From: Bacteroidales bacterium
Lineage (GTDB): Bacteria > Bacteroidota > Bacteroidia > Bacteroidales > WCHB1-69
Length of the DNA: 64,000 nt
Reading direction: 5' to 3'
Assembly (NCBI GenBank): GCA_016290295.1
Contig: JAEETJ010000007.1
Location: 1-64,000 of the forward strand
Both the position numbers and the translations under genes were made by a program. The notes below the pieces were generated by a model. That model searched no databases, was not told the origin of the DNA, and saw only the letters and a list, made by a program, of their open reading frames with translations. Shown here one piece after another: positions 60,316-64,000 of this stretch (positions within the stretch are counted from its first letter, which is position 1; each line of letters opens with the position of its first letter).

Positions 60316-63300
60316 ATGAAAAAACAATTACAAAAATTCATGGCAGCCCTCGCGCTGCTGCTCTTCATGGTGCCGGCAATGGTGACGTGGGGACAAAGCG
60401 AAGTTCTCTCCTACACATTGCAACCAGCTGCTGGAAGCAATAATAATTATGCATCCGCCTGCGATATTACAATTAATAACATTATATGGAATTTGACAGG
60501 TAATTCTACATTTATACCTTGGCGTATTGGCGGAAAGAGTCTAAACGGTGTGAATAGAGCTTTATATTCTAAGAATGCAATACCAGAAAATATTAGCAAA
60601 ATTGAAGTTACACACGGCGAAGCAAATGGCATTACCGTCAATTCATGGACTGTTATCGTTGCTTTAGATGCTAGTTTTAATAATGTCGTCAGTACTTTGA
60701 CTCCTACTTTTGCTGCAAATACAACAACAACAATCAACAGACCTGTTGGAGCAGATTGGAGCAATTGTTATTATAAATTCGTTTATAATGTTAAAGTCAC
60801 TAATAATAGCAATAAATTCGTGGAATTTATCCAAGCTAAGTTCTATAAAGAAGCTGGCGGTGACACCCCTCAACCCACCACTTACACTGTAACTTTGGTT
60901 GACGACAACACTACTTTGACCCAATCTTCATCCGGTTCAAGCGTAACACTTCCTTCTCGCAGTTCAATTGGTGACTACACATTTGCCGGTTGGTCTGGAA
61001 CTAATGTTCCAACTGAAACTACAACCGCTCCAACAACTATCATTCCTGCAGGCAGCTATATCCCCACAAATGACATTACACTTTATCCTGTATATACTCG
61101 CACAGAAAATGGCGAATCGACCACAGAATGGCGTCTTACAGAACTCAATAATGTAACCGCTGGTGTTTATGCCTTATTGACTAAGGATGGCCATGCTTTT
61201 AATGGCAATATTTCAAATGGTCATGGACAAGTAACAACTGATGCATTTTCCTTTACCAATAATGTAGCCACAACAACACCGACTGGAGTTTGTGAGATTA
61301 CTTTTGAAAGTGCTTCTGGAGGATTTAAGATGTATAATGCTAATAATGGTTATTTATATGCATCTGCCGCCTCATCTGGTAAGTTGGCTTGGCATAATTC
61401 AGAAAGTAGTTATTGGTCTTATGCTTCCAGTAACTGGAAATACAACAGCAATAATGCTTATTTGCGTTCATACAACAACAATTCCATCAGAACTTATGGC
61501 CAGAATAATGGCGATGTTTTAAAACTTGCAAAAAAAGTTGAGGTGTCAAATAGTATAACATATTACTGGAGCACTCCCTCTGTTTCTGAAGATCCTTCCA
61601 TCGTCGCCTCTAATGTCGAAATTGCATACGATGCCACCAGCGGCAATATTGCTTATACCATTAACCATGAGCCTACTCCCGCTGGTACGCTGATGGCAAA
61701 TACCACCGCCAATTGGCTTACACTTGGTACAGTTACATCATCAGAGGTTCCTTTTACCTGCACAGCCAATGATGAATATGAGCCTCGCACAGCTTCTGTC
61801 ACATTGACATACACATACAACACCACTGAAACTGTAACAAAAACCATAACTGTTACACAGGCCGCCAACCCTAATAGTCCTGGCACCCAGAACAATCCAT
61901 ACACCGTAGCCCAGGCCCGTGCCGCTATCGATGCCGAAACGGGTATTCAAGGTGTGTATGCAGTGGGTATTGTGTCACAGATCGTGACGGAATACAGCAC
62001 ACAGTATAGTAATATCACCTTTGATATGGTTGATGAAGAAGGTGCTTCAGTTTCTTTGCGAGCCTATCGTTGTGTTGGTGATGATGCGGAAAATGTCACT
62101 GTTGGCGATGTTGCTGTGGTTTATGGTAATTTGACAAAATACCAATCTACATATGAATTTGCACAAGGTTGCACTTTAGTTTCTTTGACGCATAACACCA
62201 CCATTATTGCTGACGATGTGACTATTGCCGACGATGCTACATCAGGCTCTATTACATATACCATTAACAACCCGCAGGCGAACGGCACGATGAGTGTCAC
62301 CACTACTTCAGACTGGTTGACTTTAGGTAACAACTCTGACAGCCCTATCGCTTTCACCTGTTCAGCTAATACATCATTTACTGCTCGTACTGCTACGATT
62401 ACACTTACTTATACCTATAATAACGGGAACGATAGTAAAATCAAGGTGGTGACTGTTACTCAAAATGGCAATATGTATGACAATATTTCTGACATTACAG
62501 GAGTTGGATCCAACTACAGTGTTAGAGGTACTGTTGTGGCCACCAACAACAAAGGTTTCGTTATGGGTGATGGTACGGGATATGTGTACTATTATAAAAA
62601 TGATGCCGTGACACAATCAGTTGGTGATATGGTGGCTGTTTCAGGAACCACAGGATCTTACGGCCATATCATTCAATTTACCAATGCGGCTACGGTGTCC
62701 GAGGCAATGACCTCCAACTACAATAATACTCCTGTTGCCACTGTCATTACCGAGGTCCCAGATTATACCGAAGGCTATCATCTGAGCACATATCTGCAGT
62801 TTGAAGGTGAGTTGACTAAATCAAATAACAACTACTTTATTACGCTTGGTGAAGATCAAATTCAGATTTCTTATCCTACTACGACACAAGGAACTGATTT
62901 GACTGCTTTGGATGGCCACACGGTTCTTGTGAAGGGATACTTCACAGGTATCAATAATAGCAGTAAATTTACTGTTATGCTGGAAAGTGTTGAGGAAGTA
63001 GTGGTGCCTTCCGTCACCGTCACCCCTGCCACAATCAATGCTCCTTTTGCTGGTGCAGAAGGCACCCTGGCTCTGACCTACGAAAACATCGAAGAATTCA
63101 TCAGTTTCGATTACTATTTCTGCGATGATGAAGGCGAAGAACTCGAAGATACTGATCCCAACTATCCTGATTGGATTGTTGCAGAGATTCAAGACAATGA
63201 TGATACTTATTCTTTGGAATACATCATCGTGGAAAATTGGGAAGCTGCTCGTACGGCTTATTTCAAAGTTTATACGTACGTAGAGAATGGTGATGATTTG

Positions 63301-64000
63301 GAAGAAGTTTATGCCATCGTTACGGTCAACCAAGAAGAATATGTGGCTCCCACATACGCAGCATTGCCCTTCTCATTCAATGGCGTAAGAGATGACATCG
63401 AAACCACTGACGGTCTCTATCAGGATGGCCTTGGCACGGATTACAATGCAACGACTAATCCTAATACACAACTGAAATTTGACGGTACTGGCGACTGGCT
63501 GGTGCTCCAATTCAGCGAGCGTCCTGGCACCCTTACTTTCGACATCAAGGGCAATAGCTTCAGTGGCGGTACTTTCACGGTGCAGACTTCTGAAGATGGT
63601 GATACTTACTCCGATTTGGCCACATACACCGAACTTGGCGATGCTGACACCAAGACCTTCGACAATTTGGGTGAAAACGTTCGCTACATCAAGTGGATTT
63701 ATACCAATAAAGCCACTGGCAATGTCGGTTTGGGTAATATTGCACTTGCTGAATACGTAGCTCCTATTCCTTCCATCACCGTCAATCCTTCTACGATCAA
63801 TGTGGATGCTGAAGAGCATGATGGCACCTTGGGAATCACCTATGCCAATTTGACAATTGCTGATATGACGGATTTCGGTGTTCAGTACTATGATGCCCAA
63901 GGCGAAGAAACTACAATACCCGACTGGATTGAAATATTGGTAGCTGAGCAAGATCCTCAAATAGGTGAAGGATACGTGGTGTCTTATTACATGATAGAAA
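60316..64000 (+). CDS. Large secreted multidomain protein with InlB-type and BACON-type modules (partial)
   Basis: The frame is open from ATG 60316 to the window edge, at least 1228 residues. A signal peptide covers about 1-30 (LQKFMAALALLLFMVPAMVT). Modules read in order: a beta-rich domain (35-180); an InlB B-repeat-like unit (189-265, with FAGWSGTNVP and ITLYPVYTR); a Gly/Asn/Tyr-rich domain (270-425); two BACON-like Ig modules (430-517 and 629-717, both with WLTLG and TVTQ ends); OB-fold-like stretches (522-625 and 718-895); two further diverged BACON-like modules (897-1008 and from 1148), with a jelly-roll-like domain between (1011-1147). Likely surface-exposed and carbohydrate- or matrix-binding. 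Any sorting signal lies beyond the window. Confidence 0.85.
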   Translation, partial: MKKQLQKFMAALALLLFMVPAMVTWGQSEVLSYTLQPAAGSNNNYASACDITINNIIWNLTGNSTFIPWRIGGKSLNGVNRALYSKNAIPENISKIEVTHGEANGITVNSWTVIVALDASFNNVVSTLTPTFAANTTTTINRPVGADWSNCYYKFVYNVKVTNNSNKFVEFIQAKFYKEAGGDTPQPTTYTVTLVDDNTTLTQSSSGSSVTLPSRSSIGDYTFAGWSGTNVPTETTTAPTTIIPAGSYIPTNDITLYPVYTRTENGESTTEWRLTELNNVTAGVYALLTKDGHAFNGNISNGHGQVTTDAFSFTNNVATTTPTGVCEITFESASGGFKMYNANNGYLYASAASSGKLAWHNSESSYWSYASSNWKYNSNNAYLRSYNNNSIRTYGQNNGDVLKLAKKVEVSNSITYYWSTPSVSEDPSIVASNVEIAYDATSGNIAYTINHEPTPAGTLMANTTANWLTLGTVTSSEVPFTCTANDEYEPRTASVTLTYTYNTTETVTKTITVTQAANPNSPGTQNNPYTVAQARAAIDAETGIQGVYAVGIVSQIVTEYSTQYSNITFDMVDEEGASVSLRAYRCVGDDAENVTVGDVAVVYGNLTKYQSTYEFAQGCTLVSLTHNTTIIADDVTIADDATSGSITYTINNPQANGTMSVTTTSDWLTLGNNSDSPIAFTCSANTSFTARTATITLTYTYNNGNDSKIKVVTVTQNGNMYDNISDITGVGSNYSVRGTVVATNNKGFVMGDGTGYVYYYKNDAVTQSVGDMVAVSGTTGSYGHIIQFTNAATVSEAMTSNYNNTPVATVITEVPDYTEGYHLSTYLQFEGELTKSNNNYFITLGEDQIQISYPTTTQGTDLTALDGHTVLVKGYFTGINNSSKFTVMLESVEEVVVPSVTVTPATINAPFAGAEGTLALTYENIEEFISFDYYFCDDEGEELEDTDPNYPDWIVAEIQDNDDTYSLEYIIVENWEAARTAYFKVYTYVENGDDLEEVYAIVTVNQEEYVAPTYAALPFSFNGVRDDIETTDGLYQDGLGTDYNATTNPNTQLKFDGTGDWLVLQFSERPGTLTFDIKGNSFSGGTFTVQTSEDGDTYSDLATYTELGDADTKTFDNLGENVRYIKWIYTNKATGNVGLGNIALAEYVAPIPSITVNPSTINVDAEEHDGTLGITYANLTIADMTDFGVQYYDAQGEETTIPDWIEILVAEQDPQIGEGYVVSYYMIE

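Overview
The window looks like the chromosome of a gut or rumen Bacteroidales (phylum Bacteroidota). The evidence is the promoter class TAnnTTTG seen before many genes, almost no Shine-Dalgarno sequences, the gene order nusB / DUF1573 lipoprotein / yajC / YbbR-like / coaE, a UpxY-type antiterminator heading the capsule locus, TIGR02646/PtuB-type and BACON-type proteins, and S9 and C69 secreted peptidases. I cannot name the species.

Layout. Bases 1-20100 are mostly housekeeping: ftcD, nusB, DUF1573 lipoprotein, yajC, YbbR-like, coaE, a C69 dipeptidase, a sugar N-acyltransferase with a TetR regulator, a DPP-IV-like peptidase, mutS (minus strand), tRNA-Arg(CCG), corA, a retropepsin-like protease, ruvC, two tandem paralogous secreted proteins, pepT, a 2-hydroxyacid dehydrogenase and thyA (minus strand). 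Bases 20300-56714 are one large surface-polysaccharide locus. It opens with a promoter, a structured leader and a UpxY-like antiterminator, then export lipoprotein, BY-kinase/co-polymerase, PHP phosphatase and nagB. Next come nucleotide-sugar enzymes (UDP-GlcA-type epimerase, TviC/WbpP-type epimerase, TviB/WbpA-type dehydrogenase), a class V aminotransferase, a GNAT protein, two LicD proteins, a cytidylyltransferase-oxidoreductase fusion, flippase, CapA-like protein, five ATP-grasp proteins, a ligase/polymerase, glycosyltransferases, a deacetylase, a dehydratase-type SDR and the initiating sugar transferase.

Foreign inserts break this locus. The main one (26946-30638) is a three-gene operon of a D12-class adenine methyltransferase, a PtuA-like ATPase and a PtuB-like (TIGR02646) HNH nuclease, a Septu-like defence unit with an added methylase. 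It sits beside scars of an epimerase gene and a UDP-glucose dehydrogenase gene. Smaller inserts are an antisense HNH gene (34266-34529), an MBOAT remnant (34848-34973) and a PIN-domain toxin-antitoxin-like pair (52808-53576) next to an unknown protein. Bases 57044-59976 carry two AAA ATPases (DUF234-like and DUF4143-like), each preceded by an iterated short operator-like motif. A large secreted multidomain protein with InlB-like and BACON-like modules starts at 60316 and runs off the end.

The most striking non-coding feature is a vocabulary of short repeats in the intergenic spacers: tandem words such as GGATTACAG, AATTTGCTAATT, TTGACAATTGACAG, AATTCAAA and GGTTAGAAGG, and composite palindromic elements whose hairpin arms change while staying self-complementary. 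They are dense on both sides of the capsule interior, nearly absent inside it (25560-54600), and have overwritten ends or internal parts of several genes (coaE, the UpxY gene, the PHP phosphatase gene and the TviB-like gene). All functional statements are from reading the sequence and family knowledge; no database search was run.
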